From Phoronis australis (taxonomy: Eukaryota > Phoronida > Phoronidae): DNA of 64,000 nt. The stretch spans positions 69,881 through 133,880 of the forward strand of contig NMRA01000791.1 in NCBI GenBank assembly GCA_002633005.1, in the 5' to 3' direction. Of this stretch, positions 40,601 to 47,300 are shown piece after piece (the first letter of the stretch is position 1; each line of letters opens with the position of its first letter). The notes beneath the pieces were generated by a model. It saw nothing but the letters and a program-made list of their open reading frames with translations, was not told the DNA's origin and did no database searches. A program made the position numbers and the translations under genes.

Positions 40601-41956
40601 GTAGGTTTTTTGGCTGAATGGACAGACTTGTCGATAAGGTAATCTTAACAGGGCTGCACCAATATGGAGAAGCCAAACAAAACTAGTTTCCTCTTCGAAG
40701 TATAACTTGGTTGACAGCGTGTACTGAACATGTACAGTACATGTATTGCCTTAGCCTTTTTCTTATTATTTATCCTTTCGCCAGCTTGTAATACTCCCCT
40801 GATGCAGACCGGAGTTGTGCCGGATCACAAAATATGGGTATCTGGTCACATCGGACAATGCCCTAGGTCACATGCCATACTGAACAGTCAAAAGACCGTC
40901 AGTGGATCACCCCCGTGTTACGCGTGGTGTACGATGTCTCTTGCCGATCCATGGATACATGTGAAATTTGACATCAGGTGAGTAGATGAATATGGATTAA
41001 ATATTTCAACTGGCTATTTTTCGTTAAATGATGTAACAAACACGTTGAGTGATTACTATTGTGCAACCAAGTCATGACGTTTGTCATGAACATGTAGCGC
41101 AACTAAAACTCAGGTTAGACTACATTTTTACGCATACATGTAGGCCTACACGGACAGTTCACTGATCTGTCAGATGGAACCTTGAGCAACTCCCTATCAA
41201 AAATAGTTGCGAAGCATAAAACGCGACCGAGAACCAACTCGAGTTCTGGTAATGAATTTAATATTGGATAGCCTTTTAACCTTTATCACATGCGAAGGTA
41301 CATATTTGAGAGATTAGCGGACCAAAATGTCTTCATATTTTTAGATACCGAATTACAGCTGTTGAAGTTCAGGGACGCGGTGATGAGAATCATCACTTAA
41401 ATACGTTTGAACTGAAGTACAGCAACAATGGTCGCTACTGGAGTTTCTACGATGATAGGACGAGGAATTCACTAGTAAGCTCACAACATTTGTTTATAAT
41501 TATCTGGTGTGTACGTCAACAAAACGGAATGGGTGATTGACCACTCATTTGGACTATCAATGTCTGTGCATCGTTCGTGTACAAGTGTGAATCCAGTCAC
41601 GACATGCAGAGGTCAGTCAGACAGGTTATTTTAGATCCGTGGGTGAACATAATTCAGACAATTTTACATGAATCATAAAATGGACTTGTAATAACGTGAG
41701 TCAAATGAAATTCGGGAAAGTCCCTCTGTACGCTCAAGCTACTTTGCAAAATCTTACCAGATATATTAGTTTACAATGTATAATTCTAATATCGAAATAT
41801 TTTTTTTTGTAGTCGCTACTGGCCGGTCAAGGCAGTGTCCGCACAACACTGGACCCTCCTCTGGAAACCTTATATGTGAGAATTGTTCCCAAGACATGGA
41901 CGCCTCAGCAAATCGTCTGTCTCCGTTTTGAGCTCTACGGGTGTCCAATCGAATAA
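7303..41956 (+). CDS. gene B: secreted multidomain astacin metalloprotease, complete
   Basis: Twenty-four exons join in frame (3441 nt, 1146 aa). Residues 1-18 are a signal peptide. The propeptide runs to 113 and ends in RKKR. The zinc peptidase astacin domain is 114-320: zinc motif [12 protein letters not shown] at 217-228 (His217, 221, 227; catalytic Glu218), Met-turn SIMHYGSR at 270-277 with Tyr274, and the four usual cysteines. It is followed by EGF (321-355), CUB (356-474), EGF (475-510), an unrecognised module (511-563), TSP1 (564-618), MAM (619-812), a Pro-rich linker, ShK1 (835-874), a short linker, ShK2 (886-925), ShK3 (926-965), a linker (966-991) and F5/8 C (992-1146, Cys993 to Cys1143). 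With no membrane segment it should act outside the cell on matrix or precursor proteins; the substrate is unknown. The exon 2 start is the least certain border. Astacins of hydrozoans also carry ShK modules, but I do not know this full order from a named protein. Confidence 0.85.
7372..11665 (+). other. gene B intron 1
   Basis: About 4.3 kb. It aligns with 54450-58936 of gene C except for two B-specific stretches, one of them about 10280-11370. No coding exon is evident, although a short extra propeptide exon cannot be excluded. Confidence 0.5.
11666..11996 (+). CDS. gene B exon 2: propeptide and start of astacin domain
   Basis: 331 nt. It encodes the propeptide, a GEGGD segment that may serve as the aspartate switch of astacin zymogens, the RKKR processing site, then [18 protein letters not shown], the first strand of the catalytic domain (family pattern 'W..g.IPY.f'). 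The start was set at the AG ending at 11665 because it keeps phase 0 with exon 1 and is shared with gene C. An upstream ATG at 11624 also lies in frame. Donor GTGAGT at 11997. Confidence 0.8.
14068..14206 (+). CDS. gene B exon 3: astacin domain
   Basis: 139 nt encoding [19 protein letters not shown], then ATCLNFI, the first catalytic-domain cysteine, which matches the 'hw...TCi.F' helix of astacins. Flanked by TTGCAG and GTAAGT. The gene C copy at 60576 is nearly identical. Confidence 0.9.
16152..16305. repeat. dispersed repeat, copy 1
   Basis: Diverged copy of 21545-21720. Shared blocks include GTCTGAATGAAG, 'ggataggtgg' / 'ggatagatgg' and 'ggc.ggatgaaaa' / 'ggctgaatgaaaa', in the same order and orientation. 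Confidence 0.45.
16643..16736 (+). CDS. gene B exon 4: astacin domain
   Basis: 94 nt encoding [13 protein letters not shown] and [11 protein letters not shown], aligned with 'GCwS.vGr..g.Q...l...C' just before the zinc helix. Confidence 0.88.
17130..17215 (+). pseudogene. decayed duplicate of the exon 5 acceptor and zinc-helix start
   Basis: 17171-17206 matches 17345-17380 at roughly 30 of 36 positions, including the sequence around 'agattgggacagtcgtacatg'. The acceptor is changed and the HEIGH codons are lost. It lies about 175 bp before the functional exon and looks like a local tandem duplication that decayed. Confidence 0.5.
17356..17553 (+). CDS. gene B exon 5: zinc-binding helix and Met-turn
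   Basis: 198 nt, phase 0-0. It contains [18 protein letters not shown] and SIMHYGSR. All zinc ligands, the catalytic Glu, the Glu after the third His (which pairs with the mature N-terminus) and the Met-turn Tyr are present, so the enzyme should be active. The donor GTACTG is non-consensus after position 3. Confidence 0.95.
17892..18018 (+). CDS. gene B exon 6: end of astacin domain
   Basis: 127 nt encoding [17 protein letters not shown], the C-terminal helix and last cysteine of the catalytic domain ('lS..D...in.lY.C'). Confidence 0.9.
18019..19592 (+). other. gene B intron 6
   Basis: 1.6 kb. Its second half is a decayed non-LTR reverse transcriptase (see separate entry). 18540-18770 is rich in short self-complementary runs around 'cttaagt', possibly a MITE, but no clean ends were found. 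Confidence 0.45.
18783..19330 (+). pseudogene. decayed LINE reverse transcriptase
   Basis: Reads [12 protein letters not shown], then [29 protein letters not shown], 'NNFLVDE', CFIDF-KAF and LLLKRF, with stops and frameshifts between. These follow the order of non-LTR RT motifs ('G.DgiP.E', 'P..Wk...i.PipK', 'l...Q.GFr', 'f.DfqKAFD'). It lies in an intron of gene B, sense orientation, and is clearly dead. Confidence 0.6.
19593..19700 (+). CDS. gene B exon 7: EGF-like module 1
   Basis: A 108-nt phase 1-1 exon with six cysteines ([19 protein letters not shown]). This is the EGF-type module that follows the protease in many astacins. Confidence 0.8.
20195..20298 (+). CDS. gene B exon 8: CUB part 1
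   Basis: 104 nt encoding [20 protein letters not shown] and CAWIV: the CUB start with two cysteines and the 'SPgYp..Y' turn. Confidence 0.85.
20635..20759 (+). CDS. gene B exon 9: CUB part 2
   Basis: 125 nt encoding [12 protein letters not shown] and [10 protein letters not shown], the 'i.l.F..f.le....C..D.leiy' core of CUB domains. Confidence 0.85.
21339..21466 (+). CDS. gene B exon 10: CUB part 3
   Basis: 128 nt encoding [21 protein letters not shown] and GFKLKVKV, the closing CUB strands ('G.r.pp....sn.l.i.F.SD......GF...y'). Confidence 0.85.
21545..21720. repeat. dispersed repeat, copy 2
   Basis: Partner of 16152-16305; diverged but collinear. A short interspersed element is possible; no tRNA-like head was recognised. 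Confidence 0.45.
22136..22169. repeat. perfect 16-bp inverted repeat
   Basis: Arm AATTTGTTCACATGTT (22136-22151), two bases, then the exact reverse complement (22154-22169). It lies in intron 10 of gene B. Confidence 0.8.
22671..22778 (+). CDS. gene B exon 11: EGF-like module 2
   Basis: A 108-nt phase 1-1 exon encoding [26 protein letters not shown], a typical six-cysteine EGF module. Confidence 0.88.
24000..24158 (+). CDS. gene B exon 12: unrecognised cysteine-free module
   Basis: 159 nt, phase 1-1, acceptor GTAG at 23996-23999 and donor GTAAGT at 24159. It encodes about 53 aa including [29 protein letters not shown] and KKDKVTVKL, with no cysteine and an alternation suggesting beta strands. 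The exact phase fit with exons 11 and 13 and the open frame support a true exon. I recognise no family. It could be a small adaptor sheet between EGF2 and TSP1, or a retained intronic piece. Confidence 0.55.
25340..25620 (+). pseudogene. decayed GIY-YIG endonuclease relic of a retroelement
   Basis: Reads [23 protein letters not shown] and, after stops, NHVINW and [12 protein letters not shown]. This matches the 'VvY.i.C..C...YvGeT.R' start and 'nHvidW......r...R.irEa.wI' end of GIY-YIG domains linked to Penelope-like and related retroelements. Several stops; not functional. Confidence 0.45.
25619..25687. repeat. (TG)n microsatellite with one undetermined base
   Basis: A short AT run then about 28 GT units, ending in a single N at 25687 that probably marks an unresolved length. 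Confidence 0.95.
26915..27079 (+). CDS. gene B exon 13: thrombospondin type 1 repeat
   Basis: 165 nt, phase 1-1. It encodes [26 protein letters not shown] and CGTWPC: the WxxWxxW ladder (W-T-E-W-G-S-W), six cysteines and the arginine layer. The WxxW sites are potential C-mannosylation positions. Confidence 0.93.
27532..27870 (+). CDS. gene B exon 14: MAM part 1
   Basis: 339 nt encoding [28 protein letters not shown] and [10 protein letters not shown], in line with MAM 'CdFE...C', 'DHT..g' and 'C..F.Y...G'. Confidence 0.85.
28464..28636 (+). CDS. gene B exon 15: MAM part 2
   Basis: 173 nt encoding [23 protein letters not shown] and SRIRFPLE, the 'g.L.v.......W......l......f.v.feg' section of MAM domains. 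Confidence 0.8.
29691..29826 (+). CDS. gene B exon 16: MAM end and Pro-rich linker
   Basis: 136 nt encoding [19 protein letters not shown], the MAM 'g....g.iaiDDi' end, then RGKC and a linker of Pro, Thr, Gln and Arg. Confidence 0.87.
30139..30175. repeat. GC-rich imperfect hairpin
   Basis: ATTATCGCCCGAGGGGC, GTTA loop, then GCCCCGAGGGTGATAAT. 14 of 17 stem positions pair. A GC island in AT-rich intron sequence; MITE-like. Confidence 0.55.
31282..31401 (+). CDS. gene B exon 17: ShK domain 1
   Basis: A 120-nt phase 1-1 exon with six cysteines ([32 protein letters not shown]). The Lys-Tyr pair that channel-blocking ShK toxins use is not seen; Trp-Met stands in that area. It is better read as a structural or substrate-binding module. 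Confidence 0.88.
31812..31844 (+). CDS. gene B exon 18: 33-nt linker microexon
   Basis: Encodes [10 protein letters not shown] between AAG and GTAACT. It joins ShK1 and ShK2 in phase 1. Confidence 0.75.
32706..32825 (+). CDS. gene B exon 19: ShK domain 2
   Basis: A 120-nt phase 1-1 exon ([32 protein letters not shown]). Confidence 0.88.
34606..34705. repeat. degenerate CA-rich simple repeat
   Basis: About 100 bases of CA units with ACAG, ACGC and ATAC variants. Confidence 0.9.
34837..34956 (+). CDS. gene B exon 20: ShK domain 3
   Basis: A 120-nt phase 1-1 exon ([33 protein letters not shown]), nearly identical to the gene A ShK exon. Strong similarity between the A and B copies starts at about the acceptor of this exon. 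Confidence 0.88.
34957..35860 (+). other. gene B intron 20
   Basis: Aligns along most of its length with gene A intron 783-1606, with B-specific inserts of about 40 bases. No other content seen. Confidence 0.6.
35861..35938 (+). CDS. gene B exon 21: Pro/Thr linker
   Basis: 78 nt, phase 1-1, encoding [16 protein letters not shown] then a Pro/Ser-rich end. Confidence 0.82.
36386..36668 (+). repeat. left terminal inverted repeat
   Basis: Starts TAGCGGGGAGGGAAT. Similar at an estimated 80-85% to the reverse complement of 40172-40447, with shared blocks such as GCGCACTTTGTGACAAG and ATGGCCGCCGCCGAAAATGG. Confidence 0.85.
40172..40447 (-). repeat. right terminal inverted repeat
   Basis: Ends TTCCCTCTCCGCTA, the inverse partner of 36386-36668. 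Confidence 0.85.
40785..40977 (+). CDS. gene B exon 22: discoidin part 1
   Basis: 193 nt starting [14 protein letters not shown], the start of the F5/8 C domain with Cys993. The 4.8-kb intron before it carries a 4-kb DNA transposon. Confidence 0.88.
41345..41474 (+). CDS. gene B exon 23: discoidin part 2
   Basis: 130 nt encoding [13 protein letters not shown] and [15 protein letters not shown]. Confidence 0.88.
41813..41956 (+). CDS. gene B exon 24: discoidin part 3 and stop
   Basis: 144 nt with [10 protein letters not shown] and [11 protein letters not shown], then TAA at 41954-41956. Confidence 0.88.
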   Translation, partial: SLLAGQGSVRTTLDPPLETLYVRIVPKTWTPQQIVCLRFELYGCPIE

Positions 41957-42413
41957 CTGTTGCTCTATTTGTGACAGAACCCGGTGACGGTATGGCTAGA
42001 GCATTGTACGACAATGTCTCTGGTTTTCCCAAGTAGACTTTTCTTCTGTACATGTAGACATTTTCTCTGAGAATTTTACGATTGCATTGTCTTAGTTTAC
42101 GTCACTTTGTGAGCACACCTTTGACTCAAGCCAGATTATAATTAATCTATAATGTTACGCTCTTTACGATTAGCACATAACGCCAAGGTCAAACAATCAA
42201 ATGTTTTAAAACCGACTACTTTTACAACCTACACTAAGAACATGAAGGTCTTGTCAATGAAGAAATGAGTTAGCCTATGTTTTGGTAACAGGCAAAGAAC
42301 AACATGTACAAACGATACACAATTGCTCGGAAGATTTTCCAAAATAGTTGTTTTAGACCTGTCCACAAAACAAACGCAAAAAAGCTGAGTTTGTTGCCCG
42401 GTGCCTGTCCAAT
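41957..42413. other. gene B 3' flank
   Basis: Aligns with 3568-4070 after gene A. The AATAAA found after gene A is AATGAA here. No other consensus signal was seen in this stretch, so the true 3' end is open. Confidence 0.45.
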
Positions 42414-42578
42414 TAGTTACGTGCTTGATTTGCTAGCTCAAGTCAGTGAAGACCAAGTACTACAACCGAACGCATAAACGCAGTAGCCATCTGTTTTATA
42501 ACGTAGTAGAAGTAACGCACAGCCAAATGAAAGCGCTCCGAGGAGCGACACGTGGTGAAATTGGGTGAAAATTATTGG

Positions 42579-42670
42579 AGATGATGATAATGATGATGGT
42601 GATGATGATGATGATGACGATGACGACGACGACGATGATGATGAAAATGGCGATGATGAACATGAAGATA
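42579..42670. repeat. (GAT/GAC)n microsatellite
   Basis: About 90 bases of GATGAT with GAC and GGT variants. The Ser-rich translation of the other strand is an artefact. Confidence 0.95.
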
Positions 42671-43831
42671 ACAATCATGACGAAAGAAGATTTCAGAAAT
42701 GAGTAAGAAATAAGCTACATGTATAGTCTTGTTCGTATCAACAAATGTGCAGCAAAATCGTACAATATACTCTCACAAAACGTTCGAAATATTTCAAATG
42801 TTGATTTTTGAAATTGAAAGTCAGATAACTCAAAAACGGGAAATCTAAAAAAAATTGTTACAGGTCATTCGAAAGAGCATACCTCAGAGAATCTAAATTC
42901 AAAAATTCACGTCATTTGCTCTTCCCGTTCAAAATGGCACAGCAACACAGAAAGAAGTTTCGGTTAAGCAGAACTTGGTAATAGATACATGTAGCAACAG
43001 AAAACTAACACATGAAAATTTTCGAAGCAACGGGTCCAACAATGTGCCTTCCACAGGACAAAATGTTTTCGGCCATAAATCGAGGCGCCATGCGCAATGG
43101 TCGTTAGTTCCGCAATCTTTGACCAGAGGTAAATGATTTTCGGTACATCTGTTGGACATGTCAAGTGCAACAATCCTGTCGATTTTGATCTTTGTACGTC
43201 AAAAGTTACGGCCTCTATGAGCATTTGAATCTGAATTCTAAAATAAAATGTCATCCACGTCCGCCTTTTTTCAATCTGATCATAACCAAAAACAAAAGGC
43301 TTCTAGCACTTTTGCAAATACAGCTTTTGGGCAAATTTCGAGCGAATCAGAGGGAAAGTGCGACTGGTATAGAGCGCGAACAACAAAAAAGCGAATTCTA
43401 CTTGCGCTAACTGCGAAGCGATACCTAAGCTTACAATGAAACAACATGTGCGAGTGAGATAAAATGTCAAATATATCAAGACAAACAGAACTACTACCGA
43501 TATCGATAAATATAAAAGATATAAAGTGTATGATATGTTGAGCTGTAAAGATGGGTGACAATCTCTCGGACAATCGGCACTGCTGCAGGTGTAAAGGTGG
43601 TATATACATGTATCAAGGTTGATGGCTAACACAATGCCGAAGCAACACTGTGATATCGATATGGGAAAATCGAGAGTTAATAGAAATGAAAAAAGAAATA
43701 AATGATTTAAGGGAAGGAAGGCTATGAAAATTGACTGAAAAAATACAAAATTGAAGAGAATTATGGACGATGGCACAGTTTTGCGAGGAGACAAAGAAAT
43801 CACGCTTGTAAACCAATATAAGTAGGAGAAC

Positions 43832-43927
43832 GAAGAGGGCCACTGACCCAAGAATCAAAACACAATCATAATGAGGACGGATCAGTATAGCTTACATAAA
43901 ATAATTTAATACTTAAATTATATTCAT
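43832..43927 (+). repeat. direct repeat, copy 1
   Basis: Shares 'ataatgagga', 'cagtatag' and 'ataatttaatacttaaat' in order with 45549-45647. Confidence 0.65.
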
Positions 43928-44619
43928 ATGCACTAATTGGGAAGCGATACCGAAGCTAGTTTACACTGAAACAATACGAGAGGGTGAGATGATAGCTCAT
44001 ATATATTACGACAAACTAACTTACTACAGATCTGATCCATAGATACAAAAGTTATACAGTACATGTATATTGAGTTGTAAACGTGGGTGACAATCTGCCT
44101 CAGGTGCAGCAGAAGGAGGCATCCGCCCACCGGAGGGGGAGCGAGCGAGGCTGACAAAAATTAGGATGTGCATAAAGGAGTAAAAATAGTGATGAATAAT
44201 AAGAAAATTGGGAACACGAAGTGGAATTGCTGGTTAACATGACAACAGAAAATTATATACACGACTCAACAAGAGGTCGAAATGAGAGTAACCAAAACCT
44301 AAGAGGAGTACAAAGCTAACATGGAATGATACTATCCAAGCAATATGCATAAGGAGACGTATGTACAGATACACTGTGTGTCGCATAGATAGGTACATGT
44401 AAAGATAAATACTGACACACATAGACAGAAATGCATGCAGACAAGGATACATCGAAGTGAGGTAATGTGAAATGTCAACCTATATAATCCGTGGTAAAAT
44501 GCTAACACGTTGAATTACAATGGATACGCCAGGAGGTGAACCGAGAACAAGTATAATAAGTACTGGAATAGGTTCCTGGGAGGGAGAACCCAGAAACGTT
44601 TAGTGGTAAAGAGACGATG

Positions 44620-44965
44620 CAAGTGGGTTGGGCACTGGCAATAGAGGTGGCCCGATGATGAAAATGGAGAGTGAGTGCATGAATCAGGACAGTGGCAATG
44701 CAGGTCCCCTAGGGTGGAAACAACACTGGCATAGAAAGGCAAGTGTTGATGAGCGACGCTGGACATTGCCGACACAGTAGCCCCTGAGATAAAGATGGGT
44801 AGTGGACGGGACACTGGCAATGCAGTTGCCCCTATGATGAAAGGGGTTGGTGAGTGAGACGAGGCACTGGCAATACAGTTGCCCGGTAGATGAGAAAAGG
44901 TGTGACGCGGTTAAGCGCTGGCAATACAGCTGCTCATTGCAGACGAATGATTAAGGTAGTGAGTG
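44620..44965. repeat. minisatellite, unit about 52-57 bp
   Basis: CACTGGCAATACAGTTGCCC-type units recur at about 44633, 44690, 44812, 44864 and 44916, with degenerate units between. Downstream of the recombinase frame. Confidence 0.65.
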
Positions 44966-45548
44966 GGATCGTTAGTAGCGGGCAAGTGGAGTTATGGGAG
45001 ACGAACATAGTTCCCGAGAGCGTCGGAATTCCAGAGACCTATGCGCTGAACGGTCGAGTCAGAGATTTGGAGGATCGTAGCAAAGGTGGCTGTTCCAATG
45101 CGGAAACTATGAGATTTGTATCGTTCAGGATCTAGACCGACGTATTCGAGTACCAAGTTCAGGTAGAAAATAAAGTATAAGCGAGTTATGGGGGAACCAT
45201 TGGGAACCAGGAAAAGAGTGTCCAAGGACGGTGGTCGGAGAGATTGAGGTAGTGCTGAAAGGTGGCAACAGGGCAATAAGATCCGGTAGAACGAGGAATA
45301 ACGAGGAGTGAGGTCATGATATTGGTAGTGAGAGATGAACGTAGATGTAACTAAGACGTCGTAGGGGACCTGGATGATGCAGAGGGGTGATGAGGCAGAG
45401 GTAGTAGGTGATGAGGCAACAAATTCACTAAGAAACACGAAAAAAGGCGTGAAAGGCCGTGGAAAACATGGCAACACAGCGAGATGCAAAGAAATGAGAG
45501 TAGAGGGCCAAGGGTAAGGCACTGAAAAGGCGGTGAAACCATAGTGGG

Positions 45549-45647
45549 AGAACAATGAGGGTCAATGACCCAAAAATAAAAACGATATGATAATGAGGAT
45601 GAAGCAGTATAGTTTAAATGAAATAATTTAATACTTAAATAATATTT
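45549..45647 (+). repeat. direct repeat, copy 2
   Basis: Partner of 43832-43927. Confidence 0.65.
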
Positions 45648-46466
45648 CGCAAATTAATAATTTCCTTGCAGCCGGGCTTTCGACGAAGGTCTTTCCTTAA
45701 TCTGCCAAAACACTCCTTCGGAGTATGTCTCAATGCCTTTCAAAAAGTTTCCTAGCGTTTTAAACTCGGCTGATGAAACTTTAAATAGCGCAACTTGACA
45801 AAATTATGATTTTCTCTTATTCTCTATGTTCATTATTCCAATGGCTTGGACAATTATTATTCAAGGTAGATCATAATTATTGTTAAAAAGTCATTTAAAA
45901 GAACCACTGTGACCAGTTTGAAATACTGGTTTACCTAATTCCCTCAATAATGTGTGCCTCCCAAGTTTATCATCGTCATTGGCAAGTAATCCAGTGTTGT
46001 TTGGTTAAATCTTTGACCTGTTCTTCAGTCCGATGAGCTATCATCACTTGCCTATTTTATCACCAGTGATTTTGTAACTTGAATGGTCAATGAGAATGGA
46101 TTTTGAACTCGCATTTAAATGTTGTATTATTTGGCTTCTGGCAACTACAACCTTTGAAGTACATGTAATTGCTTGGTGCAAGATGAAATTACTTGTGATT
46201 TCTAAACGATAACCAGTCGCTGACGTTACAGAAAATCTTTCACAACAGACAAGACACTCTGAAACCTAACGATCCCCAGAATAGGATGTTTTTTCATGCT
46301 GATGGTCATTTTGATGACCACGAACGCCTGGGAATCAAGTTGCCTGATCAATCAGATTGGATGACATAATTAAACAACTTGATCATAAATATTGCAGCGT
46401 TCAACCAGATGATTTTAAGTTCTGGGACCACTGTTAACCACAGTTTAGTTAACAGGAAACTTTTCA
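45648..46466. other. upstream of the gene C-type signal exon
   Basis: No gene recognised. It does not resemble the gene B promoter region, and no clear TATA box is seen. Confidence 0.4.
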
Positions 46467-46535
46467 ATGTCGTGGAGGAAGTTTGTGGTTGCTGGGTTGC
46501 TGCAGATGTGTAGCTCTGTGGGACTTTACGAAGAC
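46467..46535 (+). CDS. gene C exon 1 candidate: signal peptide
   Basis: 69 nt reading MSWRKFVVAGLLQMCSSVGL then YED and donor GTAAGT, equal in length and phase to gene B exon 1 with about six amino-acid changes. Flanks on both sides are unrelated to those of B, and it sits inside a block (42414-49255) that the A-B interval lacks. It may splice over 12.4 kb to 58937, or be the orphan first exon of another paralogue. Confidence 0.6.
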
Positions 46536-47262
46536 GTAAGTAACATGGTAAGACTCTAGGACACCGAACGCAAAAGTGAATCACATGTGACGCTATGAAC
46601 TGTAAATATTACTAAACACAATCTTGTGATCATACCCTTGTTTCCTCCTGAGGCACAAAGCACTGCCTATTCTGTCTGGATAATGTGTTGTTGCTAATCC
46701 AATTGCATGTAGTAAACATCTGAGGTGTAAAGTTTCACAAAACAGAGCAGAGCGCATTGCACTGGTTCCGTGACGTTCACTCATCATATTAATGTAATTC
46801 CTCTCACAGTTGGACAATTTTTTCGAAGTTGCTGAAACTTATTTCCTTTAGACGAAGACAAAAACAACTTTGTCGCGTCTGTGAAAGCGCAAATTTCAAA
46901 CTTAGCGCTGGACAGCCATAATTAAGTTGGACATCTGATATCTGAGACGCATACATGTATGTGAAAACTGGCTCCTGCAGAGGGATGGAGCTCAAATCCT
47001 GAAAGGAAAGCCTAATCTTTTTCAGACCGGATCACTCGTTTCAGGAGAATATTGGCAGTGTTTGCTGAGGTTTGGCAGATCATGCAACACGTTTATGAAA
47101 AAAGTTATCACGCAGAGAGAGAGATAGANNNNNNNNNNNNNNNNNNNNNNNNNNNNNNNNNNNNNNNNNNAGAGAGAGAGATAGAGAGAGAGATGTGTAT
47201 ATAACTATTTATCTATCTGCACATTTATATATGTGTTTGTCTGCGTGTGTGTCGGTGTGTAA

Positions 47263-47300
<38 letters not shown>

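Larger units (their letters stand above)
43832..45647 (-). mobile_element. decayed tyrosine-recombinase (Ngaro/DIRS-like) element
   Basis: The minus-strand frame 45555-44992 ends with YKSHSFRIGTATFA, then VQRIGLWNSDALGNYVR. This is the Y-recombinase box II, 'HS.R.GaAt....G.s...I...GrW.SdA...Y.R', with the HxxR pair and the Tyr. The upstream half is scrambled. Direct repeats of about 95 bases at 43832-43927 and 45549-45647 bracket it and could be the split repeats of such elements. More related sequence lies at about 43430-44100. Confidence 0.55.

Noticed and set aside
42438-42674. Ser-rich - strand frame
   Set aside because: Product of the GAT microsatellite.
43303-43851. 182-aa hydrophobic frame on the - strand
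   Set aside because: Phe/Leu/Ser-rich translation of purine-rich noncoding DNA; no motif, and the region overlaps repeats.
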